Below, one piece after another: positions 1 through 11,396 of a stretch of 64,000 nucleotides of DNA. Every line of letters begins with the position of its first letter. The stretch's first letter is position 1. This stretch comes from Glutamicibacter creatinolyticus. Lineage in GTDB: Bacteria > Actinomycetota > Actinomycetes > Actinomycetales > Micrococcaceae. The notes beneath the pieces are model-generated. The model searched no databases and had not been told where the DNA came from. It saw nothing but the letters and a program-made list of their open reading frames with translations. A program made the position numbers and the translations under genes. The stretch spans positions 1,178,001 through 1,242,000 of the forward strand of contig NZ_CP034412.1 of the NCBI RefSeq assembly GCF_006094275.1, in the 5' to 3' direction.

Positions 1-1077
1 ATGTTCGAATCCGTCAAGACCCTGCTGGAGGAGCACGCCGAGATCCAGGCGCAGCTGTCCGATCCCGCCGTGTACGCCGACCAGGCCCGGGCCCGCAAGC
101 TCGGGCGCCGTTCCGCACAGCTCAATGGCATCGTGGAGGCCTACAACCGCTGGAAGCAGGCGAGCGAGGACCTGGAGGCAGCCAAGGAAATGGCCGATGA
201 GGACCCGGACTTCGCCGCCGAGGTCGAGGAGCTGACCGCCGCGCTGCCCGAACTGGAGGAGAAGCTGCGCCGGCTGCTGATCCCGCGCGACGAAAACGAC
301 TCGCGCAACGTGATCCTTGAGGTCAAGGGCGGGGAAGGCGGGGACGAGGCGGCCCTGTTCGCCGCCGACCTGCTGCGCATGTACACCCGCTTTGCCGAGC
401 ACAAGGGCTGGAAGGTCGAAATGATCTCCTACAACGAGTCCGACCTGGGCGGCTACAAGGACGCCCAGGTGGCGATCAAGGGCAGCTCGAACGACCCGGC
501 CGAGGGCGTGTACGCGCACCTGAAGTTCGAGGGCGGGGTGCACCGCGTGCAGCGCGTGCCGGTCACCGAATCCCAGGGCCGCATCCACACCTCCGCCGCC
601 GGCGTGCTGGTGTTCCCGGAAGTCGATGAGCCCGAGGAAATCGACATCCACCAGAACGACCTGAAGATCGACGTGTACCGTTCCTCCGGCCCCGGCGGGC
701 AGAGCGTGAACACCACCGACTCGGCCGTGCGCATCACCCACCTGCCCACCGGCATCGTGGTGGCCATGCAGAACGAGAAGTCCCAGATCCAGAACCGTGA
801 GGCGGCCATGCGCGTGCTGCGCTCGCGCCTGCTGGCCCACCAGCAGGAGCAGCTGGACGCGGAGAACTCCGCCCAGCGCGCCTCCCAGGTGCGCACCATG
901 GACCGCTCCGAGCGCATCCGCACCTACAACTTCCCGGAAAACCGGATCGCCGACCACCGCACCGGCTACAAGGCCTACAACCTGGACGCGGTCATGGACG
1001 GGGACCTGGGGCCGGTGATCGATTCGTGCATCACCATGGACGAGGAAGAGCGCCTGGCCCACCTGGGCGAGCAGTAG
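1..1077 (+). CDS. prfA: Peptide chain release factor 1
   Basis: A 358-residue class I release factor that recognises UAA and UAG in the ribosomal A site and triggers peptidyl-tRNA hydrolysis. The length is normal for RF1. The RF1-type PxT stop-codon recognition tripeptide is visible as P187-V188-T189 ([15 protein letters not shown]), and the catalytic GGQ loop lies at residues 232-234 ([16 protein letters not shown]). The ATG is the first base of the window, so its ribosome binding site lies outside and cannot be checked. prmC follows after 4 nt; its product methylates the Gln of this GGQ motif, the usual functional pairing. The PxT motif separates it from RF2, which has SPF. Confidence 0.97.
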   Translation: MFESVKTLLEEHAEIQAQLSDPAVYADQARARKLGRRSAQLNGIVEAYNRWKQASEDLEAAKEMADEDPDFAAEVEELTAALPELEEKLRRLLIPRDENDSRNVILEVKGGEGGDEAALFAADLLRMYTRFAEHKGWKVEMISYNESDLGGYKDAQVAIKGSSNDPAEGVYAHLKFEGGVHRVQRVPVTESQGRIHTSAAGVLVFPEVDEPEEIDIHQNDLKIDVYRSSGPGGQSVNTTDSAVRITHLPTGIVVAMQNEKSQIQNREAAMRVLRSRLLAHQQEQLDAENSAQRASQVRTMDRSERIRTYNFPENRIADHRTGYKAYNLDAVMDGDLGPVIDSCITMDEEERLAHLGEQ

Positions 1078-1081
1078 CCGG

Positions 1082-1939
1082 ATGCTGTTCAGCGCCGCCC
1101 GCAACCAGGCCGAGGCGGACCTGGCGGCCGCCGCGGTGCCCAGCCCCAAGGTGGACGCCGAGCTGCTGCTGGCCCACGTGATCGGGGCCAGCCGCTCGGA
1201 CGTGCAGCTGGGGGTGCTGCTGGGCCGTGAACTGCAGCCCGCGCAGCACCAGGCCTACCAGGAGCTGGTCGCCCGGCGCGCCCGGCGCATCCCGCTGCAG
1301 CACCTGACCGGCACCGCCTACTTCCGCCACCTGCAGCTGAAGGTCGGGCCCGGGGTGTTCATCCCGCGCCCGGAAACCGAGTCCGTGGTGCAGCTGGCCC
1401 TGGACTTCATCGGCGAGCAACAAGGCGCCCGCCTTGTGGATCTGTGTTCCGGTTCCGGGGCGATCGCCGCGGCGCTGGCCACCGAACTGTCCGCACCCCG
1501 GGTCTGGGCCGTGGAGCTCTCCGACCAGGCGATCGGCTACACCCGGCAGAACTGCGAACCGCTGGGCATCAGCGTGCTGCACGCGGATGCCGGAAACCTG
1601 CCGGCCGGGCTGCTCCCGGAAGGTGGCATCGACGCCGTGGTCAGCAACCCGCCCTACATCCCACCCAGCGCCGTGCCGCGCGAGCAGGAAGTGCGCGAAC
1701 ACGACCCGCAGATGGCCCTGTACGGGCTGGGGGAGGACGGGTTGCAGGTGCCGCGGGCGGTCAGCGCCCAGGCGCTGACGCTGCTGCGCCCGGGCGGATT
1801 GTTCGTGATGGAACACGCCGAGGTGCAGGCCGCCACCGCCGCCAGCATGCTGCGCGCCACCGGGTTCACCGAGGTCACCGGGCACCGTGACCTGAACGGA
1901 CGGCCGCGCGCCACCAGTGGCGTGGCACCGGAAAAATAA
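1082..1939 (+). CDS. prmC: Release factor glutamine methyltransferase PrmC (HemK)
   Basis: A 285-residue SAM-dependent N5-glutamine methyltransferase that modifies the GGQ glutamine of release factors. An N-terminal helical domain (about residues 1-90) precedes a Rossmann methyltransferase domain with the SAM-binding stretch LVDLCSGSGAIAAALA and the signature NPPY at residues 189-192, which binds the glutamine side chain. The ATG is 4 nt after the prfA stop, so the two genes are almost certainly co-transcribed and probably translationally coupled. No unusual features. Confidence 0.95.
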   Translation: MLFSAARNQAEADLAAAAVPSPKVDAELLLAHVIGASRSDVQLGVLLGRELQPAQHQAYQELVARRARRIPLQHLTGTAYFRHLQLKVGPGVFIPRPETESVVQLALDFIGEQQGARLVDLCSGSGAIAAALATELSAPRVWAVELSDQAIGYTRQNCEPLGISVLHADAGNLPAGLLPEGGIDAVVSNPPYIPPSAVPREQEVREHDPQMALYGLGEDGLQVPRAVSAQALTLLRPGGLFVMEHAEVQAATAASMLRATGFTEVTGHRDLNGRPRATSGVAPEK

Positions 1940-1953
1940 CCAACCATGAAAGA

Positions 1954-2643
1954 ATGGGCACCGTGAGTTCACGATTCGACATCAGCGAGGACACGCAGCG
2001 CGAGGAGGGCCTGGCCGCCGCCCGCCAGGCCCTGCAGGCCCAGCGCTGCATCGTACTGCCCACCGACACCGTCTACGGGATCGGCGCGGACGCGTTCAGC
2101 GCCCAGGGCGTGGCGATGCTGCTGGCCGCCAAGGGGCGGGCCCGCACCATGCCGCCTCCGGTGCTGATCTCCCAGATCGGAACCATGGACGGGCTGGCCA
2201 TCGACGTGCCGCCCGCCGCCCGGGCGTTGGCCGAGGCATTCTGGCCCGGCGCCCTCACCCTGATCCTCCAAGCCCAGCCGTCACTGACCTGGGACCTGGG
2301 GGAGACCAAGGGCACCGTGGGGCTGCGGGTGCCCGACGACGCGGACGCCCTGGAACTGCTGGGGCACACCGGGCCGCTGGCGGTCTCCTCCGCCAACCGC
2401 ACCGGACAGCCGGCCGCCACCACCTGTGATGAGGCCGAAGCGCAGCTGGGCGCCAGCGTGGACGTGTACCTCGACGGCGGCCAGCGCGGCCTGCTCGGCG
2501 AGGCACAACCCTCCACCATTGTGGATGCCACCGGGGAGCACCTCTTCGTGGTGCGCCAGGGCGCGATTTCCCTGCAGGCGCTGCGCGAGGTGGTCCCGGA
2601 GGTCCTCGGCCTGGGTGAGAGCGCACCGAGCCAGGACGCATGA
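1954..2643 (+). CDS. L-threonylcarbamoyladenylate synthase (YrdC/Sua5 family)
   Basis: A 229-residue YrdC-fold protein that makes threonylcarbamoyl-AMP from Thr, bicarbonate and ATP, the first step of t6A37 tRNA modification. The diagnostic segments PTDTVYGIG near the N-terminus and SSANRTGQP in the middle are present. The protein is a little longer than the YrdC domain alone but lacks the separate C-terminal Sua5 domain, so it is closer to TsaC. A GTG at 1963 is an alternative start that removes three residues. Its TGA overlaps the ATG of the next gene (ATGA), indicating translational coupling. Confidence 0.92.
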   Translation: MGTVSSRFDISEDTQREEGLAAARQALQAQRCIVLPTDTVYGIGADAFSAQGVAMLLAAKGRARTMPPPVLISQIGTMDGLAIDVPPAARALAEAFWPGALTLILQAQPSLTWDLGETKGTVGLRVPDDADALELLGHTGPLAVSSANRTGQPAATTCDEAEAQLGASVDVYLDGGQRGLLGEAQPSTIVDATGEHLFVVRQGAISLQALREVVPEVLGLGESAPSQDA

Positions 2644-3761
2644 GACAGTACGTCCTGCTGATCGCCTTCAGCTTCGTCACCTCCTACCTGCTCACCCCCG
2701 TGGTGCGCAGCTTCGGGGCACGCTTCGTCTCCTCCCAGAAGCTGCGCGACCGCGACCAGCACAGCAACCCGATCGTAAAGTTCGGGGGACTGGCGATGAT
2801 CGGGGCGCTGCTGGCCGGGCTCTGGGTGGCCAGCCGGCTGGAGTTCTTCGACGCAATCTTCCGCAACGATTCACCGATCATGGGCATCGTCTTCGCCCTG
2901 GTGGTGATCGTGGTGCTGGGGATCGCCGATGACCTCTACGACCTGAAGTGGTACGTGAAGTTCATCGGGCAGCTGGGGATCGGGGCGATCATCGCCCAAA
3001 GCGGGATCGTGATCAAGGCGCTGCCGGTGGGCACCTGGTCCATTGATTCCCCGGTCATGCAGTACCTGGTGACCATCGGGCTGATCGTGTTGACGATGAA
3101 CGCCATCAACTTCTCCGACGGGCTGGACGGGCTCGCCGCGGGGCTGACCGCGATCGGCGCGGCGACCTTCTTCCTCTACTCCTACGTGCTGGCCACCCAC
3201 GTGAGCGCCGCGGACTACGCGAACCTGGCGGCGCTGCTGTGCGCCATCCTGCTCGGGGCGTGCCTGGGCTTTTTGCCGCACAACTTCAACCCGGCGAACA
3301 TCTTCATGGGGGAGACCGGGGTGCTGGCGCTGGGGCTGATCCTGTCGGTGTCCACCGTGGTGGTCACCGGCGACGTGCAGGGCCTTGAGGCCTACCGCTT
3401 CCGCAACGTGCCGGCCTACATGCCCATGGCACTGCCGCTGGTGATCATCTTCTTCCCGGCCCTGGACCTGCTGCTCTCGGTGATCCGGCGCCTGTCCAAG
3501 CGGCGCTCTCCCTTCGCCCCGGACTCGATGCACATCCACCACCGGATGCTGGCCCAGGGCCACTCGGTGCGCAAGAGCGTGCTGCTGCTCTACCTGTGGG
3601 CGCTGCTGGTGGCCGCCGGTGTGGTGCTGATCGCCTTCATCCCGCTGCAGGTGATGATCCCGCTGTTCGCCCTGCTGCTGATCGGCGCCGGGTTGCTGAC
3701 CTGGTGGCCGCTGGTCTCCAAGCGTTACGCTTCGCTAACTGAAAGACTTCGTCATCGGTGA
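2640..3761 (+). CDS. Polyprenyl-phosphate GlcNAc-1-phosphate transferase (WecA/TagO family)
   Basis: A 373-residue polytopic membrane enzyme of the MraY/WecA family. Such enzymes move an N-acetylhexosamine-1-phosphate from a UDP-sugar to decaprenyl or undecaprenyl phosphate at the cytoplasmic face, starting cell-wall polymer linkage units. About ten to eleven hydrophobic segments are visible. Family motifs are the Asp-rich DDLYDLKW, NAINFSDGLDGLAAG, and the C-terminal histidine motif MHIHHRML, which is typical of WecA/TagO rather than MraY. In actinobacteria this gene regularly sits between tsaC and the atp operon. The start overlaps the tsaC stop. Confidence 0.92.
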   Translation: MRQYVLLIAFSFVTSYLLTPVVRSFGARFVSSQKLRDRDQHSNPIVKFGGLAMIGALLAGLWVASRLEFFDAIFRNDSPIMGIVFALVVIVVLGIADDLYDLKWYVKFIGQLGIGAIIAQSGIVIKALPVGTWSIDSPVMQYLVTIGLIVLTMNAINFSDGLDGLAAGLTAIGAATFFLYSYVLATHVSAADYANLAALLCAILLGACLGFLPHNFNPANIFMGETGVLALGLILSVSTVVVTGDVQGLEAYRFRNVPAYMPMALPLVIIFFPALDLLLSVIRRLSKRRSPFAPDSMHIHHRMLAQGHSVRKSVLLLYLWALLVAAGVVLIAFIPLQVMIPLFALLLIGAGLLTWWPLVSKRYASLTERLRHR

Positions 3762-3916
3762 CGGAGAAGCATTCTATCTCGTGTAGAATTTACTCTGGAT
3801 CGTTCGCGGTCGGCCTTCGGGTCAGCGGCGAATAGACAGTTTTGCACGGCACGTTCTTCGGCGGAAGCAATCCCGCGGAAGTCCACGCTCAAGACTTTGC
3901 AAGCTAAGGACTTTGA
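3762..3916 (+). promoter_or_regulatory. Gap before the atp cluster, possible promoter
   Basis: This 155-nt gap follows the wecA-like gene. It contains TAGAAT at 3784-3789, a good actinobacterial -10 hexamer, but I cannot see a convincing -35. A clear ribosome binding site, AAGGA at 3906-3910, sits 6 nt before the ATG of the next gene. Transcription of the ATP synthase cluster may start here, but this rests only on the -10 match. Confidence 0.3.
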
Positions 3917-4357
3917 ATGCCCCAGACTCCAGGCTCCGGCCGCGTCCCGGCATCCAAGGCCCCCGACTCCATCTGGATGCCGGTGTTGGTCAGTTCCCTG
4001 GTGTATGCGCTGATCGGCACCGCGGCCTTTTTCCTGATTTCATGGCTCGTGGCCGACTGGTGGTATGCGCTCTCGGGGATGCTGGCTGCCGCGCTGGTGA
4101 TCGGTTTCTTCGCCACGGGTCTGCTCGTGGCCGAGCTGGCCGGGCGGATCCGCAGGAACTGGGCCATGCCCGCATTCCTGGCGGTCTTCGCGATCAAGGT
4201 CTTCGGGTTGGCGTTCGTGCTGTTGAACCTGGGGTTGCCCGGCTGGGCCAACCGACAGGGATTCGTGCTTGCCGCGGCCATCGTTTTGGTGGCCTGGCAG
4301 GTCGGGGAAATCCGGGCCTTCTCCAAGGCCCGGATGCCGATTTACAACGAGTCCTAA
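3917..4357 (+). CDS. AtpI-like small membrane protein
   Basis: A 146-residue protein with four predicted hydrophobic segments (about residues 22-42, 48-70, 85-105 and 114-132) and a short polar N-terminus. Its position immediately upstream of atpB, its size and its four-helix layout match the poorly conserved AtpI / ATP synthase protein I family, implicated in c-ring assembly or ion supply. Sequence alone does not prove this. The start is supported by AAGGA six bases upstream. A 268-nt gap separates it from atpB. Confidence 0.7.
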   Translation: MPQTPGSGRVPASKAPDSIWMPVLVSSLVYALIGTAAFFLISWLVADWWYALSGMLAAALVIGFFATGLLVAELAGRIRRNWAMPAFLAVFAIKVFGLAFVLLNLGLPGWANRQGFVLAAAIVLVAWQVGEIRAFSKARMPIYNES

Positions 4358-4625
4358 CGCAGTGATCAGTGGCCGCAAATGTCATTGAAAAGCTGTGAGT
4401 TTGATAGGCTGTCTTCGGGTCATTTTCGAGGTGGCCGCAGCAACTGCGGTAGCCGACAAAATTTTGCGCTTCCGGGTGACCGGGAGGCATGATCGCGTCA
4501 GCGTCGATGCGCGAGTGTTTTCGATGCCGACCTGCGTACCCGATCGATCTTTTTCTACACGGTGAGAGGCAGTTACGCCAGTCACCGCCTTTGCCCGTGA
4601 CCGCTACTGCAGAGAGGACAGCGCG

Positions 4626-5438
4626 TTGATCGCGTTTGCGCTCCCAATGGCCTCAAATGAGGGCGGATTCGTCCCGCCAACCGTGTCCGATACCCACCTG
4701 CCAGATATTTTCCCCTGGTTTGCTGAGTACGGCACCGGTGTCGGCAAGCAGATGATCATGATCGTGCTGTCGATCATCCTCATCACCTGGTTCTTCACCG
4801 CAGCCATCAGGAATCCGAAGCTGGTTCCCGGCAAGATGCAGTACCTGGCCGAGAGCGGCTACGCTTTCGTGCGCAACGGCATCAGCCGCGACATCATCGG
4901 CGAGAAGAACTTCCGTCCCTGGACCCCGTTGCTCTTTGCAACGTTCTTCTTCATCTTGCTGAACAACCTCTTCGGCGCGATCCCGTTCCTGCAGCTCCCG
5001 TCGTTCTCACACGCCGGTTCTGCATACGCGATGGCCATCATCATCTACGGCACCTGGATCGGGGTGGGCCTGAAGAACCACGGCCTGCGCTACTTCAAGC
5101 TGGCCGTAACCCCGGCGGGGGTCCCCGGTTGGATCCTGCCGCTGATGATTCCGCTGGAGATCATTTCGAACTTCATCGTCCGTCCGCTGACGCACTCGCT
5201 GCGTCTGATGGCGACGATGTTGGCAGGACACATCATTGTGATGCTGGCTGCTTCCGGTGCCCGTTACCTGATCACCGTCCAGGAAGGCCTGGCCTACAGC
5301 GGCCTGGGCGTTGCGGTGATCCTGGGTTCGGTTGCGATGTACTTCCTTGAACTGCTGATCATGGCCCTGCAGGCATTCGTGTTCGCCCTGCTGACCGCGA
5401 TCTACGTCCAGGGCGCCATCGAAGCTGACGCGCACTAG
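4626..5438 (+). CDS. atpB: F1Fo ATP synthase subunit a
   Basis: A 270-residue membrane subunit forming the proton half-channels against the c-ring. Five to six hydrophobic helices are visible, and the penultimate one carries the conserved block LTHSLRLMATMLAGHI, whose arginine is the essential stator Arg. The start is taken as TTG at 4626, with AGAGAGGA just upstream; an in-frame ATG at 4647 is the alternative and would remove seven residues. It is the first structural gene of a complete atpBEFHAGDC operon. Confidence 0.95.
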   Translation: MIAFALPMASNEGGFVPPTVSDTHLPDIFPWFAEYGTGVGKQMIMIVLSIILITWFFTAAIRNPKLVPGKMQYLAESGYAFVRNGISRDIIGEKNFRPWTPLLFATFFFILLNNLFGAIPFLQLPSFSHAGSAYAMAIIIYGTWIGVGLKNHGLRYFKLAVTPAGVPGWILPLMIPLEIISNFIVRPLTHSLRLMATMLAGHIIVMLAASGARYLITVQEGLAYSGLGVAVILGSVAMYFLELLIMALQAFVFALLTAIYVQGAIEADAH

Positions 5439-5538
5439 GTCATTACTTCTAGAATCAAAAACAGATTTTCCCTCGCTCCCAAGGGAATACCTCACAACCT
5501 ACCGATGACCAACTCGGTATCTTGAAAGGAATAAACAA

Positions 5539-5748
5539 ATGCACGGCTCCTTGAATATGATCGGCTACGGCCTGGCTGCTATCGGTTCGGCAATCGGCGT
5601 GGGTCTGATCTTCGCCGCCTACATCAACGGTGTGGCCCGCCAGCCGGAAGCCCAGCGCATCCTGCAGCCGATCGCCCTGCTCGGCTTCGCGCTGACTGAA
5701 GCACTGGCCATCCTGGGCCTGGTTTTCGCTTTCGTAATCGGCGCCTAG
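5539..5748 (+). CDS. atpE: F1Fo ATP synthase subunit c
   Basis: A 69-residue two-helix hairpin proteolipid that builds the rotor ring. Helix 1 carries the glycine-rich packing pattern ([14 protein letters not shown]), the polar loop holds R34-Q35-P36, and helix 2 carries the proton-binding carboxylate Glu54 (FALTEALAI). Length and motifs are those of a proton-driven c subunit; the extra Gln/Thr ligands typical of sodium rings are not seen. AAAGGA lies shortly before the ATG. It is separated from atpB by 100 nt and from atpF by 81 nt. Confidence 0.96.
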   Translation: MHGSLNMIGYGLAAIGSAIGVGLIFAAYINGVARQPEAQRILQPIALLGFALTEALAILGLVFAFVIGA

Positions 5749-5829
5749 TCTTTCCGCGATTTGTAGTGGCCCTGCCACTATCGCGGGGCCCATACACAAG
5801 CGGAAACTAGTAGATAAGGAAAAGTGAGA

Positions 5830-6384
5830 ATGAACAGCACAGACTTCATCCTCGCTGCGGGCGAAGGTGCAAACCCGCTGCTGCCCAACCCGTGGGAGAT
5901 TCTCGTCACGGGTGTCGGCTTCGCGGTTCTGCTCTTCATCGTCATCAAGGTCATTGCCCCGAAGTTTGAGCAGGCCTATGAAGACCGCGTGACCGCGATC
6001 GAAGGCGGACTGGAAAAGGCCGAGGCGGCCCAGAAGGAAGCAGAGGAGACCCTGGCCCAGTACCAGGCCCAGCTTCTGGAGGCTCGCACCGAAGCCAACC
6101 GCATTCGTGAGGAAGCACGTAGCGAAGGTGCCCAGATCCTTGCCGATCTGAAGGCCAAGGCCACCGATGAGGCCACCCGCATCACCGAGCAGGCTCAGCG
6201 TCAGATCGAGGCGGAGCGCAACTCCGCCCTGACCTCGCTGCGCAGCGACGTGGGAACGCTGGCCACCGAGCTGGCAAGCAAGATTGTTGACGAAGCGCTG
6301 CAGGACGATGCCCGTTCCCAGCGCGTGGTTGACCAGTTCCTGGCCGACTTGGAAAATCAGCAGAACGCAGGTGCATCGAACTAA
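5830..6384 (+). CDS. atpF: F1Fo ATP synthase subunit b
   Basis: The peripheral stalk subunit, about 184 residues. One N-terminal membrane helix (about residues 20-40) is followed by a long, charged, Ala/Glu-rich coiled coil, as expected for the b dimer that links subunit a to delta and alpha. ATG 5830 is preferred because AAGGA at 5816-5820 lies nine bases upstream; an in-frame GTG at 5824 is the alternative. Its TAA overlaps the atpH ATG (TAATG), so the two are translationally coupled. Confidence 0.95.
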   Translation: MNSTDFILAAGEGANPLLPNPWEILVTGVGFAVLLFIVIKVIAPKFEQAYEDRVTAIEGGLEKAEAAQKEAEETLAQYQAQLLEARTEANRIREEARSEGAQILADLKAKATDEATRITEQAQRQIEAERNSALTSLRSDVGTLATELASKIVDEALQDDARSQRVVDQFLADLENQQNAGASN

Positions 6385-7196
6385 TGGCAAGTGTATCGAG
6401 CGAGTCATTGGCAAAGGCCTTGGAGGCCTTGGAGCCCAAGCTGGCCCTGGCGACCGTTGAGCTTCCCAAGGAACTGTTTGCGGTTCTTCAGGTGCTGGAT
6501 ACGAATTCCGGCCTTCGCCGCGCATTGACTGATCCGGCCCGTGAAGCCGCCGACAAGGCGGGGCTGCTGGCCTCGCTGCTGCGCGGGAAGGTCTCGGCCG
6601 ACGCCGAGGACACCGTCAAGCAGCTGGCTTCCACCCGCTGGAGCTCGGAACGCGACATTAGCGATGCGTTGGAAACCCTGGCGGTCACCGCGGTGGCTGC
6701 CGTGGCAGAACAGCAGGCGAACGCTGCGGGATTGGACAAGCTGCAAAAGGACCTGTTCGACTTCACCGAAGTCGTGTCGGGCAACCACCAGCTGCAGGCC
6801 GCGCTGGACGACGCCCAGGCTCCGGCCGAGGCGAAGGCCAATCTGGCCCTGAAGCTGGTTCCGGGTGCCTGCTCGGCCGCGCAGCTGCTGCTGCGCCAGG
6901 CCGTGACCGCCCCGCGCGGGATGAAGCCGGTCCGCCTGGTGGAGCGTTTCATGGAGCTGGTGGCCAAGCGCCAGCAGCGCTGGATCGCCCACATCGTCAG
7001 CTCGCGGGCCCTGACCGACGTGCAGGTCCAGCGACTGGAAGCCAGCCTGAACAAGCTGTACGGCCGTGAGCTGAAGATCAACGTCTCGGTCGATCCGACT
7101 TTGGTCGGCGGCCTGGTGATCAAGGTGGGCGACGACATCGTCGACGCCTCCGTGGCATCGCGCGTGGCCGAACTGCGCCGCGCCCTGGCAGGGTAG
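6384..7196 (+). CDS. atpH: F1Fo ATP synthase subunit delta
   Basis: A 270-residue delta (OSCP) subunit that links the b stalk to the top of the alpha-beta hexamer. It is longer than the roughly 180-residue E. coli protein, as is common in Micrococcaceae and other actinobacteria. The C-terminal stretch with [20 protein letters not shown] is the conserved signature of the family. The start codon overlaps the atpF stop. An imperfect hairpin lies directly after the stop (7195-7220). Confidence 0.94.
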   Translation: MASVSSESLAKALEALEPKLALATVELPKELFAVLQVLDTNSGLRRALTDPAREAADKAGLLASLLRGKVSADAEDTVKQLASTRWSSERDISDALETLAVTAVAAVAEQQANAAGLDKLQKDLFDFTEVVSGNHQLQAALDDAQAPAEAKANLALKLVPGACSAAQLLLRQAVTAPRGMKPVRLVERFMELVAKRQQRWIAHIVSSRALTDVQVQRLEASLNKLYGRELKINVSVDPTLVGGLVIKVGDDIVDASVASRVAELRRALAG

Positions 7197-7220
7197 GACT
7201 TCACCACCAGGTGGAGTCCT
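7195..7220 (+). other. Intercistronic hairpin between atpH and atpA
   Basis: An 11-bp stem with one G-U pair (7195-7205 against 7210-7220) and a four-base loop starts inside the atpH stop codon. No T-run follows, so it is unlikely to be a full terminator. It may stabilise mRNA ends or mark a processing point. The remaining gap to atpA (7221-7305) ends in AGGAGAG, the atpA ribosome binding site. Confidence 0.5.
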
Positions 7221-7305
7221 GCCGGCCAGGACCACTTCAGACTTCAAACACATTCGATCCGTTGCCCAGCCTTCGGATCACAAATTAGGAGAGCAGGGAC
7301 TGCAG

Positions 7306-8943
7306 ATGGCCGATTTGACCATCAACGCTGATGACGTCCGCAATGCCCTAAACGAGTTCGCAGCGTCCTACGAACCGGGCAAGGCAGAGCGTACCGAAGT
7401 CGGACGCGTCATTACAGCAAGCGACGGCATTGCCAAGGTGGAGGGTCTTCCCTCCGTCATGGCCAACGAGCTGCTTCGTTTCGAAGACGGCACCCTGGGC
7501 CTGGCCCAGAACCTCGACACCCGTGAAATCGGCGTGGTCGTGCTCGGTGACTTCACCGGGATCGAAGAAGGCCAGAAGGTCGAGCGCACCGGGGAGATCC
7601 TCTCGGTTCCGGTGGGCGACGCCTTCCTGGGCCGCGTGGTGGACCCGCTGGGCGAGCCGCTGGACAACCTGGGCCTGATCGCGGCCGAGGGCCGCCGCGC
7701 CCTGGAGCTGCAGGCCCCGGGCGTGACCCAGCGCAAGAGCGTTGACGAGCCGCTGCAGACCGGCATGAAGGCCATCGACGCGATGATCCCGATCGGCCGC
7801 GGACAGCGCCAGCTGATCATTGGTGACCGCCAGACCGGCAAGACCGCCATCGCCGTGGACACCATCCTGAACCAGAAGGCCAACTGGGCCAGTGGCGATG
7901 CGACCAAGCAGGTGCGCTGCATCTACGTGGCCGTGGGCCAGAAGGCCTCGACCATCGCAGCCGTGCGCCAGACCCTGGAAGAGCAGGGCGCTCTGGAGTA
8001 CACCACCATCGTGGCCTCCCCGGCCTCGGACCCGGCTGGCTTCAAGTACCTGGCACCCTACGCCGGCTCGGCCATCGGCCAGCACTGGATGTACGGTGGC
8101 AAGCACGTTCTGATCATCTTCGATGACCTGTCCAAGCAGGCCGAAGCCTACCGCGCCGTGTCGCTGCTGCTGCGCCGCCCGCCGGGACGCGAAGCCTACC
8201 CGGGCGACGTGTTCTACCTGCACTCCCGCCTGCTGGAGCGTTGCGCGAAGCTCTCCGACGAGCTCGGCGGCGGTTCGATGACCGGTCTGCCGATCATCGA
8301 GACCAAGGCCAACGACGTTTCGGCGTACATCCCGACCAACGTCATCTCGATCACCGACGGCCAGATCTTCCTGCAGTCGGACCTGTTCAACGCCAACCAG
8401 CGTCCGGCCGTCGACGTGGGCATCTCGGTGTCCCGCGTGGGTGGTGCCGCGCAGGTCAAGGCCATGAAGAAGGTCTCCGGTACCCTGAAGCTGGAACTGG
8501 CCCAGTACCGCGACATGCAGGCCTTCGCCATGTTCGCCTCGGACCTGGATGCCGCCTCCAAGCAGCAGCTGACCCGTGGTGCGCGCCTGATGGAACTGCT
8601 CAAGCAGGGCCAGTACACCCCGTACCCGGTCGCCGACCAGGTCGTGTCCATCTGGGCCGGCACCAACGGCCACCTGGACGATGTGCCGGTCGCCGATGTG
8701 CGCCGCTTCGAGCAGGAGTTCATCGACTACCTGCGTCACCGCACCGAGGTGCTGAACGTGATCGCCCAGACCGGCAAGCTGGAGGACGAGACCGTCGAGG
8801 CCATGAAGGCCGCCGTGGCGGACTTCAAGGCCGGCTTCTTCGGGGATGGCGCGGACCGCCTGGTCAACGCCGGCCACGAAGAGCACGACGCCCTGGATTC
8901 CGAGGCCGTCGACCAGGAACAGATCGTCAAGCAGAAGCGCTGA
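7306..8943 (+). CDS. atpA: F1Fo ATP synthase subunit alpha
   Basis: A 545-residue non-catalytic nucleotide-binding subunit of F1. The P-loop GDRQTGKT is at residues 173-180, preceded by [11 protein letters not shown], and the characteristic block SISDGQIFL-like ([16 protein letters not shown]) is present, as is the arginine-finger region [11 protein letters not shown]. The C-terminus has an acidic extension, as in other actinobacterial alpha subunits. The ribosome binding site AGGAGAG is visible upstream. Full length, no anomalies. Confidence 0.98.
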   Translation: MADLTINADDVRNALNEFAASYEPGKAERTEVGRVITASDGIAKVEGLPSVMANELLRFEDGTLGLAQNLDTREIGVVVLGDFTGIEEGQKVERTGEILSVPVGDAFLGRVVDPLGEPLDNLGLIAAEGRRALELQAPGVTQRKSVDEPLQTGMKAIDAMIPIGRGQRQLIIGDRQTGKTAIAVDTILNQKANWASGDATKQVRCIYVAVGQKASTIAAVRQTLEEQGALEYTTIVASPASDPAGFKYLAPYAGSAIGQHWMYGGKHVLIIFDDLSKQAEAYRAVSLLLRRPPGREAYPGDVFYLHSRLLERCAKLSDELGGGSMTGLPIIETKANDVSAYIPTNVISITDGQIFLQSDLFNANQRPAVDVGISVSRVGGAAQVKAMKKVSGTLKLELAQYRDMQAFAMFASDLDAASKQQLTRGARLMELLKQGQYTPYPVADQVVSIWAGTNGHLDDVPVADVRRFEQEFIDYLRHRTEVLNVIAQTGKLEDETVEAMKAAVADFKAGFFGDGADRLVNAGHEEHDALDSEAVDQEQIVKQKR

Positions 8944-8950
8944 CAATCTC

Positions 8951-8997
8951 CTTGGGTAGGTGGGGCGCCGCGCAGGCGGCGCCCCACCCCACCCAGG
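8951..8997 (+). other. Strong hairpin between atpA and atpG
   Basis: A perfect 13-bp G/C-rich stem (8959-8971 with 8976-8988) and the loop GCAG occupy the 73-nt atpA-atpG gap. Flanking bases (CTTGGGT and ACCCAGG) extend it imperfectly. There is no T-tract, so it probably does not terminate transcription fully. A role in mRNA processing or in setting the F1 subunit stoichiometry is plausible but not shown by the sequence. Confidence 0.6.
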
Positions 8998-9016
8998 GGA
9001 TAAGGAAAGGACACAC

Positions 9017-9910
9017 ATGGGAGCCCAGATTCGGGTCTACCGCCAGAAGATCGCATCGACCTCGTCGATGGCCAAGATCTTCAAGGCGATGGAACTGATC
9101 GCTACATCCCGCATCGGCAAGGCACGCAGCCGTGTCGCGGCCTCGCTGCCGTACGCCAATGCGATCACCCGTGCAGTTACCGCCGTCGCGTCGCAGTCCG
9201 ACATCGATCACCCGCTGACCACCGAGCCGACGCAGGTGCGCCGGGCCGCGGTGCTGGTGATGACCTCGGACCGTGGACTCGCCGGGTCCTACTCCGCCAG
9301 CGTTCTGAAGCAGGCTGAGCATCTGATGGAACTCCTGCGGGAGGAAGGCAAGGAAGTCAAGACCTACCTGGTCGGGCGCAAGGCCCAGGCTTACTTCGAC
9401 TTCCGCTCGCGCGAGTACGCCAAGGTATGGACCGGGGGAACTGACGCCCCGCTGTTTGACACCGCACGTGAGCTGCGCGAAGTCCTGCTTGAGGATTTCG
9501 CCAATGACTTCGAACAGGACGGCGTGGATGAGATCCACGTGGTCTACACCCAGTTCAAGTCGATGGTCACGCAGGAACCGACGGTTATCCGTCTGCTGCC
9601 GTTGGAGGTTGTCGAGGGTGACTCCGAGACTCCCGCCGACGAGTTGCTGCCGCTGTACGAATTCGAGCCGACCGCTGAGGAAGTGCTCGATGCACTGCTG
9701 CCGCGGTACATCGAATCGCGCATCTTCAACTGCCAGTTGCAAGCCGCCGCTTCCGAGCTCGCTGCCCGCCAGCGCGCCATGAAGTCCGCCGGCGACAACG
9801 CCCAGGAGCTGATCAAGAAGTACACGCGACTGCGTAACAACGCCCGTCAGGCTGAAATCACCCAGGAACTCACGGAAATTATCGGCGGCGCAGACGCGCT
9901 GAGCAGCTAA
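9017..9910 (+). CDS. atpG: F1Fo ATP synthase subunit gamma
   Basis: A 297-residue central rotor shaft of F1. Conserved N-terminal [14 protein letters not shown] and C-terminal [19 protein letters not shown] form the coiled-coil pair inside the alpha-beta hexamer, and the central [12 protein letters not shown] is the family signature. ATG 9017 is chosen because AAGGAAAGG lies at 9002-9010; in-frame codons further upstream fall in the atpA-atpG hairpin and are not credible starts. Confidence 0.97.
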   Translation: MGAQIRVYRQKIASTSSMAKIFKAMELIATSRIGKARSRVAASLPYANAITRAVTAVASQSDIDHPLTTEPTQVRRAAVLVMTSDRGLAGSYSASVLKQAEHLMELLREEGKEVKTYLVGRKAQAYFDFRSREYAKVWTGGTDAPLFDTARELREVLLEDFANDFEQDGVDEIHVVYTQFKSMVTQEPTVIRLLPLEVVEGDSETPADELLPLYEFEPTAEEVLDALLPRYIESRIFNCQLQAAASELAARQRAMKSAGDNAQELIKKYTRLRNNARQAEITQELTEIIGGADALSS

Positions 9911-11395
<1,485 letters not shown>

Positions 11396-11396
11396 C

